Assembly (NCBI GenBank): GCA_030704615.1
Contig: JAKLZA010000148.1
Location: forward strand, 1 to 43,000
Direction: 5' to 3'
Length of the DNA: 43,000 bases
Source of the DNA: Takakia lepidozioides
Lineage: Eukaryota; Streptophyta; Takakiopsida; Takakiales; Takakiaceae
The notes beneath the pieces were generated by a model. The model searched no databases and had not been told where the DNA came from. It worked only from the letters and a program-made list of their open reading frames with translations. The number at the start of each line of letters is the position of its first letter. Within the stretch, counting starts at the first letter, position 1. Below, piece by piece: positions 21,297-33,399 of the stretch. The position numbers were made by a program, and so were the translations under genes.

Positions 21297-21589
21297 GGAT
21301 CACACATGTGACAAGAATTTCGCTTTTCTGTACTTGCCGTTTGTTCCGTTCCCTTTTTCCGTATTCATTAATGGGCCCGCCTTTCATCCAATTTGACGCG
21401 CTGATTAGGTATTTGACGGCCATTCTTGTCCTCTTTCTTGATGACACTGTTCTTGCACTTCCTTCTCAGCTGTGTGTCGCGCCCTGACTTCCACGTGTCT
21501 ATTTTAAACTGTTTTCCGTCTTTTCTTCCGTCAGCCATTTTCCTGAAGTTATTGCGTCCACCTGTCACTGATTCTATGGATCGTGTACC

Positions 21590-21720
21590 CTAGTAGGCTG
21601 TGTTGAGCTGTGACAGGCTGTGTCATACTGTGGTACGCTGTGCCATTGCACTGTGGTAGCTGTGATAGGCTGTGGTGGTAAGGTGACTGTGTCACGTTGC
21701 TTGGGCTGTGTTCCTTGTCC
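21590..21720. repeat. Contracted CTGTG minisatellite, copy B
   Basis: About 130 bp of GGCTGTGTTGAGCTGTGACA-like units, equivalent to the 420-bp block at 6420–6845. Confidence 0.75.
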
Positions 21721-21746
21721 GCCCGCCCTGGTCATATATGCTTGGC

Positions 21747-23100
21747 CTAGCGACAAGTGCTCCATACTCCGTTGGTAACACTGGTGCAGCCCGTGACTGC
21801 TCTTTGCGTTTCAACATGCAAATCATGCTGCAAGGGTTTGTCATGGATACCACTGTACCCCTTCAACTTATTGCATTGACTCTTTCCCAGCATTTCTTTG
21901 TTAATGGTTTGTAACATGGCGGTGTTGTTATCATACATCTTTTGTATGACATAAGGTCCTTTCCATGGTGATTTAAGCTTAGAAGCTTTAATCTTTCCTT
22001 TCTTCTGCAACCATAGAACCAAATCCCCCGTCTTAAAAGTCTTTAACTTGCCTTCATCAAACTGTTCCTTCTCTTCATCTGAATTCTGGTCATATTATCA
22101 GCTGCATCAGCACGTACTTCTTCCACATGGTATAATTCATGTTTCCTGACCTTAATGGAATCTTGCAATTCCATTCTCTTTCCCCATCCGTTCTCATGGT
22201 AGGTAACAGGAATTCCACTGGAAGTAAGGCTTCCATACCATAAACTAATTGGAATGGTGTATACTTAGTGGTGACTTTATATGAAGTCCTGTATGACCAC
22301 AAAGCTGTCAGCAGCTTTGTATCCCAATCCGTTCTGTTTGCATTGACTATCTTAGCCAAGATAGTACATAGTATTTTGTTGGTAGCCTCTGCCTGCCCAT
22401 TACCCTGTGGGTAATATGTTGTACTCTTTCTATGCACAATCATGAACTCTTTAGTCAACCTCAATGGTCTCATTCATGAAGTGACTTCCCTGATCACTGA
22501 TAAATTCTAAGGCAAATCGTGTAAGTATGTTCTCATACAGGAACCTTGCTGTGGACTTGGCTGTGTTGTCCCTCAAAGCTTTAGCTTCCACCCACTTCGT
22601 AGTATAATCAGTGGCTGTAATTATGTACCTGTTTTGTGTATTCTTGGCTGGTGGGTTAATTGGTCCAACAAAGTCTTCCCATTGTAGGATGCAAGCCATC
22701 TTCCAGATCTCTGCAAAGGTCCTAGCCTCTGACATTCATCACAACTCTGACAATACTTGTACATCTTTGAACAAAGTAGGCCACCAGTAACCTGCGAGTA
22801 GTATCTTCCTACTGGTAGTCTTCTCCAAAATGACCTCCAGCCACTCCTTTATGAACTTCCTCCAAAACTTTATTTACTTCATGGTGGTACAAGCATCGTT
22901 TTAGTACTCCATCAGGTCCTAGCTTATACATTCTGCTTCCTACCATAGTATAAGGTAAAGCTTTGATAGCGATTCTCTTCCTCTGCTCCTTACCATAACT
23001 AGGTGGGCACTGACCATGAGCAAGGTAGTATCTGATTGGCCACTGCCAATCTAACCAGTCATCTGCACTTCCTGCACCTCCACTGCAAATAGACTCGCAT
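21747..23100 (-). pseudogene. Integrase, copy B
   Basis: Frames 22735–22451, 22473–22090 and 22022–21747 cover the core and C-terminal domain; the HHCC zinc region upstream (to about 23100) is frameshifted. The core keeps NPPAKNTQNRYIITATDYTTKW, ISDQGSHFMNETIE with the second catalytic Asp, and TYYPQGNGQAEATNK with the catalytic Glu. The DFVGPI segment with the first Asp follows a small deletion. The C-terminal SPWKGPYVIQKMYD motif is present. It is better preserved than copy A around the second and third catalytic residues. No chromodomain. Confidence 0.87.
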
Positions 23101-23111
23101 CTGGTAATTGA

Positions 23112-24576
23112 TCATCTATTCCTGTGGCTGGTTCTCCTGTTGATAACGTGACAAGTGATCCGCCACAAGATGCAGCTCCCAGGCTTGTAAACAACCTCGA
23201 ACTCAAACTCGTGCAAGATTATCAACCACCTTGCTATTCTTCCGCTTATCAGAGGTTTGTTTACCAGGTATATCAGAGCCTGGTGATCCACATAGAACAT
23301 AAACTTCTTGCCCAACAGGTAATGCCTGAATTTCTTCACTGCATAGATCATTGCCAATGCTTCTCTTTCCGTTGTGCTATAGTTCCTTTCAGCACTGTTC
23401 ATCAACCTGCTAGCATAGTACACAGGTGAATCTATATTTCCTGTAACATTCTGGGCTAACACCGCTCCCAACGCTTCTCCTGATGCATCGCAGTGAACAT
23501 GAAATACTACATGCCAGTGAGGGTTAATCAGCACAGGTGTAGTTGTTACTGACAGTGTAAGTTCCTCAAACGCCTGTTGACATTCAGCTGTCCATGCAAA
23601 CTGCATCTTTCTTCAGAAGCTTGCTCAATGGTGCTGCTATTTTGTGCATACCTTTTGACAAATCTTCTGTAATAACTGGTTTGCCCAAGGAATCTCCTTA
23701 GACTCTTAACATTCACTGGTGGTGGAGAGGCTTTAATGGCTCTGTTTTCCTGGGATCCACAAGAAGTCCCTTCTTACACACAATGTGTCCCAGAAGCACC
23801 CCTGAGTTCACACAGAAAGTACACTTCTCTGGATTCAGGCCCAGACCTCTCATCCTGCATCTGGCCAGACATAACTCCAATTTATGCAAGTGCTCATTCT
23901 TAGAGCTGTACACACTGAAATCATCCAAGAATACCTGCATGAAATCATCCAATACTCATGAAAAGATTCACTTATCACTCTCTGAAAGGTCGCTGGTGCA
24001 TTACAAAGTCCAAAGGGCATGACTTTGTATGCATAAGCACCCCAGTCTGTGATGAAAGCTGTTTTCCTTGGTCTTCTTCTGCCACTTGCACTTGATTATA
24101 ACCACTGAAGCCATCCATGAATGAGTACATCTCATGGCCTGCCACAGTGTCTAATACTGCTTCTGTGAATGGCAAAGGGAAAGGATCTTTCTTCGTACAA
24201 GCATTCAGCTTCTTGTAGTTCACACAAACTCTTAGTTTACCATTCTTCTTGGGAACTATCAAATGGGTGACAACCAAGTTGTATACTCTATTGGGTATAT
24301 AAACTTAGCCTCAGCCAACTTCTTGATCTCTTCTCCAACCTTCTGTGCGTAGTTGGGATTCATTCTGTACCTCGCCTGCTTGATTGGTACTGACCCTGGT
24401 TCCAGTTCAATCTTATGCTGACAGACTTCAGGTGGTATCCCTTTTAGATCCTCATAGCTCCAAGCAAATACATCTCTGTATTTGATGAACAAGCTTTTAG
24501 CTTCTTCAAAGAATTCTGGCTCCAAATCAGCTCCTACTTTCACCATCCTCGGTTCCTCTTTAGTTCCCACATTCAC
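23112..24576 (-). pseudogene. Reverse transcriptase–RNase H, copy B
   Basis: Frames 24576–24259, 24277–23975, 23952–23713 and 23606–23112. It has the same RT landmarks as copy A, here with the catalytic FLDDFSVYS intact in one frame with its neighbour ([15 protein letters not shown], about 23950–23905). RNase H starts with HVHCDASGEALGAVLAQN, carrying the first catalytic Asp, then NYSTTEREALAMIYAVKKF and FYVDHQALIYLVNKPLISG. Breaks near 24270, 23960, 23730 and 23610 are all small indels. Confidence 0.92.
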
Positions 24577-27500
24577 TTCCTCACCTGCTCATCAGCTGTG
24601 ATTGTCCAACCAGTCACCACTTCATCCTGTAAGCTCACAGTGGCTGGTTCCTCTAGGATTTCCATTTCTCCTTCTCTTTCTTCATAGAAATGTGATGGGT
24701 AACTGCTGGTTTCCTCTTCAGTTGGTGTTGCTGTCACTACACCACAGCAGATACCTCTTAAACAACTTAGGCTTTCCAGCCGCATCTCTGCAACCTGCTC
24801 CCACTCTGGGTGTGCAGCAAATAGGGTAGCTTCCTGCTCCTCATCCAGTCCTCCTCCAGTCATACTCTCTGACTCCTCGAGGTCTTCTTGTAGCAGGTAA
24901 TCTACTAGATTTCTTTGTGGTAATTTGTATCTCGTGTATCCCATTATGCACGGTTAGTAACTGAGAATTCCAGTCATGGAATACCCTGGCCTGTTTTCAG
25001 CCACGGACGTCCCAATAATAAGGAGTAAGCCTCCATGACTTCATCCATCTTCAACACAGTTACTGTGATCATAAAGATCATCTTCTGTATCTGTATCTTA
25101 ACTCCTCTTATTAATCCCAATGGCTGTACACTTCTTTGATCTGCCATTGTTACTGTAAATGGGGCTGGTTTCATGTTACTTAGACCAAGCTTCTTCCTTA
25201 ATTGGTCTGTCATGATATTTACTCCAGAACCTCCATCTATCAGTACATCAGTTAGTTCTGTGCTTCCAATTCTCAATTGGATTACTGGCATAGAATCATC
25301 AAAGTCCATGACTGTTTCTCGCCCTTCCGGCTTCACATTATAACTGGTCACCTTGCTGTTCAGGTCTGTGTTTCCTGTCTCCTGGGCAATTCGATTGATT
25401 GCTTGATACAGCCTGTGCCTACAATAAGGTGCCACAGCCAATAGCTGTCCAATGGTAATTTCTGCTTTGGTCTGGCATATTACTTCTTCAGCCAAAGTCT
25501 CTTCATTACTTTGCATGTCTGCATCTTCTTTCTTCCTTTCATCCTCACTCCCTTCTTCTTCTCCATCAGAATCAGAGGAATCTGCCACAGGAATATCAGT
25601 ACTCTTCTGCATTTCCCTTATGGTATCTGCCACTTCCTTGTGCAGTTCCTTCTCATCTCTCCAAGCCTCATCATCTTCAGGCATATCACTGCCACCTTCA
25701 TTATCATCTTCTTCCTCTACTACTGGAGGTATTAGTTTGGCTTTACTTCTTGTTACTATCATTGTACTTACTTCTGGTACAACACATGGCCTAACCATGT
25801 GAGCTGCCACCACTGGGCCCTCATTCACAGGAGCTCTCATCTCATTCTGGTGTCTAATCCAGAATGAACAGGCTGCCTTGCGATGTCCTGGCTGATTACA
25901 ATAGTAACATAGTTCTTCACCATTGGGTCCTCGCCCTTGGTCTGTTCTTGGATTATTTCTGTAATCCTGATTCCCGGGCTGGTAATTCCCCCTTGGATTA
26001 CCCTGATAGTTGCCTCTGGAATTTCCTTGGTAATTCCCTCTTGAATTACCTCTCCCTTCCATGCCATTGTTATAACCACCAGACCTACCATAGTGGTCCT
26101 GATCATTGTTTCTTCTTGGCTGGGCACCTGATGCACCCTTACTTGCCTAGGTTCTCTTGCAGCTGTCCTTCTGTTGTAGTAACAATTCTCAGTAGAATGG
26201 TTATCCATTTTACAGATAGTACAGTGTTTCTCCTTCATGTGGCATTCTGTGGTGGTATGGCCTTCATTCTGGCACTTTGCACACCAAACACCCTTCCTCC
26301 AATGTGTTGCAGCCTCTGTGGCATACTTCTTCAAGATTTCTTCCAATCTTTTTTTCATAGTTATCCCTCTTCAACTTCTCTTTCTCTTACTCTTCTTTTT
26401 AGTTCTTGCTCTTCTTCTTCATCTGACTCATCCTCAGAGTCCTCATCATCCCTTTTCTCTCTCCTGAGCATTCCCAATTGCTCAATTCTGTTTGCAGTTT
26501 CAAATGCCTCCTCCACTGTATTATGGGGTAACATATCCACTTTCTTTTGCAACTCTGGTCTTAGTCCACTCACAAACCAAGTCTTCTGTAAACCGGGTGC
26601 TGGTACTGCAGCCAGCTTTTTCATCATCAATTCCATCTTTTCCATATACTCCTCAACAGTTTCATGCTTCTTTTGCTTTAACTGTTGTAAACTTCCATAC
26701 ACTTCATCCTCAGTTTTACTTGTCCTGAACCTATTTCGAATGCTGTATTCAAGCCATTCCAGGTTAGGAAATGATTATCAGGGAATCTTGCATACCATTC
26801 ACTTGCTTTCTTGATAAGTGAACAAGGAAACAATCTCATCTTGGCATCATCGCCATATACACATGTGCTCAAATTGGCTAATGTGTACATCGGGATCCCC
26901 TTTTCCTGAATATATTGGAAAGGTGGTTTTGCCCGTGTTGGTTGTAACGCCATCTGTGGCCCTACCTTCTGCCCACTGACAGGTGCTGGCACCCTTGCTG
27001 GTGCTGGTCCTTCTGGACCTGTTGTTTTTTGTGGTGGATCTTCCACCAAGTGGTGGCCCTTGAGCACTCCCTGCTTCTGGCCCCACGATATTCACAGTAT
27101 TCCCAGCTTCAGTTGCACTACTTCCCACACTCCTGTCCCCCCAGAGCCAGATCCAGGCAGCCCGCCTGATCCCCCTGAGCCGACACCTTCGTTGGCCTGT
27201 GATCCAAGTGCTCCACTTGATCCAGGTCCAACGGGTTGGGATGTCCTGGTTGTAGTCTCAACCTCAGCTGTTGGGTCTACTTCTTCATATTCTTCCTCTT
27301 CCAATTTCTTCTCTCTGTTTTCATCCTCCAAGTTCTGCCCTTGGGTTTCTTCTTCACTCATGTAACTCAACTGTAATGGTGTTGGAGAGTCTGAACTCTC
27401 CGTTGGCTCTGCCACATCCTCTCTCCTTCTTCACCTTCCGCTTCAGAAACTGGAGTTCCTGCTTTTGGTGTTCCATGCCAACTCTTATCAAAGATTTCTG

Positions 27501-27784
27501 TCAAATCTTTTATCCAGGGATGTACCTCAGATCTTTCACCTCGTGATTGATCTTCTTCCTGTACCAATTCCCTTAATCTTTCTTGCAAAGAAACAGAAGG
27601 AGTGGCATCCAACTCTAGTTCTTCCGGTATGGGTGATGTACTCTCTTGATCTTAATGGTGTGAGAGGTCCAGATGATTCCCCTATGTCTATTCCTCTCTC
27701 CCAAAGATATGGATAATTAGCTTTCAGATAGCTTTCTCTTTTTGCTGAATATCTCTGGCGTCTAGCTTCTCTTTCATCACTCAT
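24577..27784 (-). pseudogene. Gag–protease polyprotein, copy B
   Basis: The start ATG is at 27784 (MSDEREARRQRYSAKRES). It has an acidic N-terminus and a Gly/Ser-rich middle; the capsid-like part lies in frames 27067–26678 and 26702–26361. The first two Cys/His knuckles are in 26358–25837. A single 362-codon frame, 26062–24974, joins the CYYCNQPGHRKAAC knuckle to the protease motif VLIDGGSGVNIM. This shows that gag and protease are one polyprotein in this family. It ends with an acidic linker that leads into RT (24944–24573). Confidence 0.9.
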
Positions 27785-27805
27785 GTCCCATGTCTTTCAT
27801 TTCTT

Positions 27806-28387
27806 TTAATGTGGCAATAACCAAAACTCTCTTCTGTAATATCTCTCGTATATGCCTGGGTTTCTTTCAAGCTTCAATGCACCCTTGGCTATACTTGAAG
27901 TCTCCGTTACCATATAACCATATGGCAAACAAGTCTGAAAGCTGTTCTTGGTGTGAGTTTGATCCACAAAATATCCTTTGGAATCCAATTCTTTACCAGT
28001 ACAAGCTCTTCATGCATATGAGTATAAACATTCACCTTTCTTTCCCCAGCCTTCAAACTCTACTCGCTTAATGGATAGCAATGCTATCACATAAACCAAT
28101 GTTGGTAACCAACGTGCTCTTCCTCTACAGGCCACCTGATAAATCTTTATCACTCCTTTCTCCAGACCCCATCTGGGTCAGCATCATGCACTCTCTTAAG
28201 AATGTTTTCTTTACAACCGTCTGGCAATTCCAAGAACCTCTGAAAGAATCGTTTGGACAATCTTTCCTTCTCAGTTCACAGGGAATTTGATTCACTCAAA
28301 TTCTTTAATTCTCCAACCACCATGATCCCACCAGATGCCTGTCACATCTGGTTGTTCATGACCCAGTTCCCCAGTATGGTCGCCAAA
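27806..28387 (-). pseudogene. Leader ORF upstream of gag, copy B
   Basis: Same Trp-rich product as 12983–13570, ending YYRREFWLLPH. It has several 1–3-nt deletions that break the frame (for example near 27940, 28050 and 28300). The C-terminal 60 codons (27988–27806) remain open. Unknown function. Confidence 0.55.
28371..28387 (-). other. PBS of copy B
   Basis: Same TGGCGACCATACTGG stretch next to the 5' LTR as in copy A. Confidence 0.75.
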
Positions 28388-28920
28388 TGTCGCGCGGCTT
28401 TTACTCACCCATCCCTTCGCTATCCGAGGCGGAAACTCCAAGATAGAAGAGTTGGAAATCTCTAAGTAGCTCAGAACAATCAGTCATGACCTACAGCTAG
28501 TGTATCATGGGGTGTTTCCTATTTGTTTTCATTCATGTTAGCTACTTACCCTTGATAATTAAGTATCAGTTTGCTTCATCAATCTATATTCCATCAACTC
28601 ATCCATTCATTCCACAGCTTCACTCAGATCTCTCTACACAGTGTGATTGTATCGTATAAGTATCAGATTATGATTTATCAGGTATCAGGCCGAAGCCATT
28701 GTGTCTCTAATCTGCTCTACAATATCACTACAGCTTTGCATCAAGCATCGTGCTCTCCATCTTCTACTCTCATCCCCTCTCCATGACCAAGAAGTCCCCC
28801 CCGAAGTGCTTCCCGTCCTTGCTTCTCCCTTTATCTTCCTACAACCGTTTCCCTCTAACCGTCGTCCGTGAACTAACATGTTCCATTGCAGGTGTTCCCC
28901 ACAGTCGTTCCCTGTCAACA
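28388..28920 (-). repeat. Shortened 5' LTR of copy B
   Basis: About 533 bp. It matches the other LTRs from TGTCGCGCGG to CCCTGTC (28916) with many small deletions. The remaining 400 bp, including the CTGTG minisatellite, is missing. The last four bases, AACA, equal the normal LTR end, so this may be an internal deletion rather than a truncation. Confidence 0.82.
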
Positions 28921-28924
28921 GCGA

Positions 28925-28992
28925 GGTTTGCTATTTCATGAGCATGAGCGGCATGAGCAGAGTAGTAACACAATCGGTTTCATGAGCAGAAG
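28925..28992 (+). repeat. Left terminal inverted repeat with CATGAGC cluster
   Basis: About 20 bp pair almost perfectly with the right end, followed by four CATGAGC words, then an A/T-rich stretch. Likely transposase recognition region by analogy with MULE termini. Confidence 0.65.
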
Positions 28993-29149
28993 TACAAATT
29001 TCGAAAATAAAAAACAATAAAAAACAATAATTTAATGCAATGTGTCAGGAAAAAACAATATATTATTCGGCCCCTTGAAGGGAAAATTGCACTTTTGACA
29101 GTTGTGCTCATGATATTTCGTCTTCCGCTCATGCCAATTCCCAGCGACA

Positions 29150-29512
29150 TGTGCAAATATGGCGCCGAATTTCGCGGTAATAGGGTCCGTAACCTGAAAA
29201 AACGGCGACGTATTTCGCGGCAATAGGTCTCTCTGGCGAAAAATGGTGCCGAATTCCGCGGCTATAGGTCCCCTCATGACAGGTAATTCGGCGCCATTTT
29301 TCCAGTGCATGTTCGGACTTCCACGGCCCAAAAAGAAATTCGGCGCCATTTTTCCAGACACGGTACCAGTGCATGTTGGGACTTAGCCAGTTTTCGGCCC
29401 CAAAAAGAGAAATTCGGCGCCATTTTCCCAACACAGGTACCAGTGCATGTTGGGACTTAGCGAGTTTTCGGCCCCAAAAAGAAATTCGGCGCCATTTTTC
29501 CAGAAATGGCCC
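29150..29512. repeat. Left subterminal GGCGCC repeat block
   Basis: Four units containing AATTCGGCGCCATTTTT occur at about 29285, 29337, 29410 and 29482. They alternate with CATGTTGGGACTTAGC and TTTTCGGCCCC. Two related units with CGCGG variants precede them (29162–29270). The same words form the intron array at 38270–38870. Open frames through the block (NGAEFLFG-type) are spurious. Confidence 0.8.
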
Positions 29513-29658
29513 CACAACTGCTTCTGTTGGATCTCAGTTTGAATGGAATATTGCCTCATTCCAGGAGTTTTGGGGTGCATTTCATTACACTGCAAAAAAA
29601 AGTCTGATACAGCAAAATGCATTTGAAAATATCCATATGGAGGATTCCGTTTGCCCCA

Positions 29659-32600
29659 TCAATGATTTCTGGAATCCCTAAGGAGGAGTTTGTGCAGCTC
29701 GTTCACGCTCAACGCCGGTGCATGAATAAAGTCATCAATAGTCACGTTCATCCTCAACCTCTTCAGGTAAATGTAATACAGATGCTTGCACGGATAATAC
29801 TTCGAACCCCTTCTTTGCTTCCATCAACGAGAAGTCCGTACAGTTGCAAGTCGGCTCCACTCCAATCGTAATTGTGTATACATCGTCGCGTACAGCCGAG
29901 CCGGCCGTTGCCATCCGATACACACGCCCAAGGCCGGGTGGGGGTACGTCCACGGAGCTCTGAATAGTGCAAGCCATCCCAAGAGCATTGGCAATCCGAG
30001 TCTCATTCAACTTGTTGGGAGGGTGTCGTCTCTTCACTCTTCCGAATCGCATTGTGGGATGTGCAGAATTGTCCAATCCGTCTCTCTACTGGACCGAGCA
30101 GTCTGCAATGGCTGGGTCTGAGGAACCGGAAATGCGTGGGCCGGGATGTCTGTGCGTTGCACCATTCGAAATCCTGCTGCAGATAGAGCATCCGCCTCAT
30201 TCTGAGAGAGGCTGCAACCCGGTGCAACAGGCCAGACGCCCGGAGGCTCCGGCATTCCCTGAATCCCGTACTTGGGCTTGCCAAATACACAGGTCATTAT
30301 GTCGTGCCTACAGAACCAAAATGTCTGCGTTGTGGCGTGAGCAAATGTGGGAGTCAAAAATCTGCCGCTGAAACAAGGTGCAGGTACAGCACCGTGTGGG
30401 TTCCTCCGAATCATCTCACCACAGCGTGCTCTCGTATCCACCCGGATGGCGCAACACTTCCCTCGAAATGCCGGCAATGTCCTCGCAATTCTCCACTGTG
30501 ACTCCGACACTCTTGTCTCCACAATGGGTGTTGTATGCTTTACTACAGATGGCTCGTTATGTTGCCGGGGCACGCGCCCTGTGCTCAAAGGAGATGGCGA
30601 TCTTGAACGTGCAGGACTTCCGGTGCTCGACGAGACCTCCTCGGCAACATCACCGGACCACGAGGGAGCGTGCGAATATTCTTGTCAGCTCGCCATGAAT
30701 CCTCTTCTCCGCCAGGTGCCTCGTCAAGTCTTCGTCTCACTGGACGGGTATGAACATCTCCTTCCAAATGTTGGCCTCTTCGCAGCAATGGCGTGTCCCG
30801 AAGGCCCTCTCGCAAGGCCGCCGCCCACTTCCGAGGATTCTTCGATCTGGAGGCAGTCCGCATCAGCATTTCCTGCCTGTCCGGCCCCAAGCCCCACTGT
30901 TTCCCTTTCAAGAACTCGTTGTACCTGCATTGCTGCATAATGACCTCACAATGTCCTCCGTTGTGGCAGTGAGGATGTCCACCAGATGCGCCGCAGAGGA
31001 GGCACGCCAGGAAGAGTGCACTGATTCGGCCATGTTTGTCGTGGGCATGTCGGTGTCGGAGTCGAGACACATTTCCTGCACAAGCACATGTTGAGGTTAC
31101 AAGCAAGTTACAAATATGGCCAAGAATAATATCCAACGGGACGCGAATTCGTGCAACTCACCTCCCGCATATAGTCGCCGAACTGGAGGAAACGATAATG
31201 CCACCATGCTAGCCAACTGACCATTGCTCCCTCGTCTGATTTCCTTACAGCACCTGACGATGTCCACCAAGCCCGTATGCATGCAAACTGTGTCTCTGCA
31301 TCATCCAAGGTGGGAGCGCGCTTCCACGCAAGGCACATGGAACGGTGCTCCTCTCTGAAATCTGGCGCCACGAGCCTGGTTGTGTACTGCGAAAGGCTCT
31401 GCAGAAAATGGAACCCACAAGATCTCTCCTTGCCTTCCATGGGAACATTGGGGTCTTGCCCGTACACCCTTCGGATGGCAGCCCAATTTGCTTGTGCGTT
31501 GTCCGCCATGAAACCACGGAAATTGGGAGGGGGCAATCCCGCCTTGGCCATCTGTTCGTTTATTCCCTGCCAAAGAAGCATCTCCGATTGTGTGTCCTCT
31601 CCTTTCATCTCACAAATAGCAATTGTCATTAGCATCCTGCAGTGGGTGTCGTAGACATGTGCACCCATTGTCACCCACTGGTGATTTGTAATTCGCTTGA
31701 TATGGTCGAACATGACCCAACTGTTTGACAAGTTCCCACTCGTCATCCTGTCGACCAGTTCGACGCCACTGCCAGGTCCACACGTGGACATTTTGAATAC
31801 GAAACAACGATCTGCCTCAGTCCCTTGTCCTGGAAACCTACTTCCATGAATGTAGTCATATCCACATCGTCGCTTCACCTCCAGAATGGAGTGCATATCC
31901 GAGCCACGCCCAATTTTCTGTTTGCATGAGACAATGTGGTTTCGGACATTCGGTGAACATACGTGGGACACCGACTCCAGCAATGCCTCCATTTCCTTCT
32001 CGTCGAGAGGAACTCTATCGGAGCCGTCTTCCGACATAATTCTGGCCAATGCCATCTTATGGGCGGCTTGGAGCTGTATCTGTTTGGGTTTGGCACCCGG
32101 TCTCAACTTAACCTCCTCCTGAACGAGCTGCTCTGCTTCGTGGGCAGCCTCCCGCGAGTTCCCCCTCGCCAATTTGTGACAATGGGAACCAACGTGTATG
32201 CAAGCTCGGGTGAGGTCAGGGAAACGGTGCAACACATAGACTGCTTGGCATTACAAACAGACATGCAGTGTGGTGGTTCTTTGCAATGCGCACACTTAAA
32301 TGTGGAGTTCGGAACCTTCTCCTGAGCTCGAAATGGTTGGTGAGCTGTGCCTGTCCAATCGGTCTCGTTCCTGTGACCTCTGGATTTAAAGTGGAAGCAA
32401 GTTGGGGAGAAACACCGCAACGCGCCCGCACAAACAACGTAGCGCACCCGCACACCATCAAGCATCTTCATGCTGGTGGTTTTGGTAACGCACCAAGGAT
32501 GACCGTCATGTTTTCTATCCATATCTGTCAACATTCCGGACGCCCTCGAGTAGTCCGCCCGAGGAGGGAACTCAAAGAAGATATTACCGTCGACGTCGGC

Positions 32601-33242
32601 GGGAAGGCATGTAACCGATTTAATTGCGAACTTGCTGTAGTCCAGCCCGGCCAGCTCCGACCGGTGTCCCTCCAGGTGAAGCCCTCGCAGAATTTCAGAA
32701 TATCGAACTGCGGTGCTCGTGCTGGGAATATGACTCCCTCCTCCACTGACGTCCATTGAGGACTTGCCTGATCTCCAGGACGACCTCGGAACTTCCATGA
32801 CCTCGTCTGAGTCGGACAGGTTGTGAACAACCCGGTTCTCGCTCGTCTTCATGGATGGGTTCGGCTCTGGATTTACTTCGTTGCGGACTTCTCTTTGAGG
32901 TACCCACTCTCTGATTCGCGGATTGTTTCGTGGAAGGCGCCAGGATAGACGGTGCATTTGGCGGGCAAATGAAGTCCCCAACAGCCCTGTATATGACGCT
33001 GTCCGATGGTGGAACTCGCCATTCCCTGCCATCGCCGAAATCATCGTGGAGCACAACAATACTCTCGACAACAAGGCCGTTTGAGTCCTTCCTTTCCTCC
33101 TCCAAAAAAACCGACCCCGGTTTCAGGGGTATCGAACGCACAGATATTTCTCCATCACCCGGCAGGTGTCCCCTCTGCACGGAAATGAAGCTCTATGCTC
33201 GTGAGGAGGGCAGTACACTGTAGCGCTCGGGTTTTCCGCCAT
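29659..33242 (-). CDS. Mutator-like (MULE) transposase with GCM1-like zinc domain and SWIM finger
   Basis: Probable start ATG at 33242 (MAENPSATVYCPP); stop TCA-complement at 29659. The domain order is as follows. (a) A Ser/Arg-rich N-terminal region. (b) A Cys/His region (CAGALRCFSPTCFHF, FKCAHCKEPPHC, then HVGSHCH; about 32440–32175) that fits the WRKY–GCM1-type zinc fingers found in some MULE transposases. (c) A DDE core with VMFDHIKR (Asp at about 31706), FMADNAQANWAAIRRVYG (Asp at 31501–31503) and the MULE C-x2-H in SCGFHF (about 31415). (d) An intron from about 31159 to 31083 (GTGAGTT…TGTGCAG). (e) TNMAESVH. (f) A SWIM finger, CNC at 29839–29847 and CKH at 29782–29790. It would cut and rejoin the element at its termini. 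Frameshifts near 33180, 32820, 32245, 30900, 30600 and 29815 need correcting or mean decay; the left copy is intact at 32245. Confidence 0.78.
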
Positions 33243-33399
33243 GGGAGATGTGCACACAAGACTGCCAGGATGGCGTGCGGGGAAGCTCCCTGGTAGAAGG
33301 GGGTGCAGCGATGGGAATGAATGCGATGCCGATTTGTCCGAGCGACGAAGCCTGATCCAAATCCAGGGAGCCAACTATCTCAAAAATCCACAGTCAGAG

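Larger units (their letters stand above)
16436..28920 (-). mobile_element. Ty3/gypsy LTR retrotransposon, copy B
   Basis: This is a second, highly similar copy of the element at 1159–14563 in the same orientation, about 12.5 kb. The left LTR is 901 bp; the right LTR is shortened. All parts recur in the same order: leader ORF, gag, protease, RT, RNase H, integrase, hairpin, minisatellite, two post-pol ORFs. Many small deletions distinguish it from copy A, including loss of most of the internal minisatellite. Its left LTR adjoins an inverted pol fragment. No target-site duplication is visible (GGGAAC on the left, GCGAGG on the right). Confidence 0.92.

Noticed and set aside
29032-29622. NGAEFLFG-type open frames
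   Set aside because: Read-through of the subterminal repeat block.
30003-31136. Independent + strand genes opposite the transposase C-terminal half
   Set aside because: The - strand frames contain SWIM and TNMAESVH motifs; the + strand frames have no motif and are shadows.
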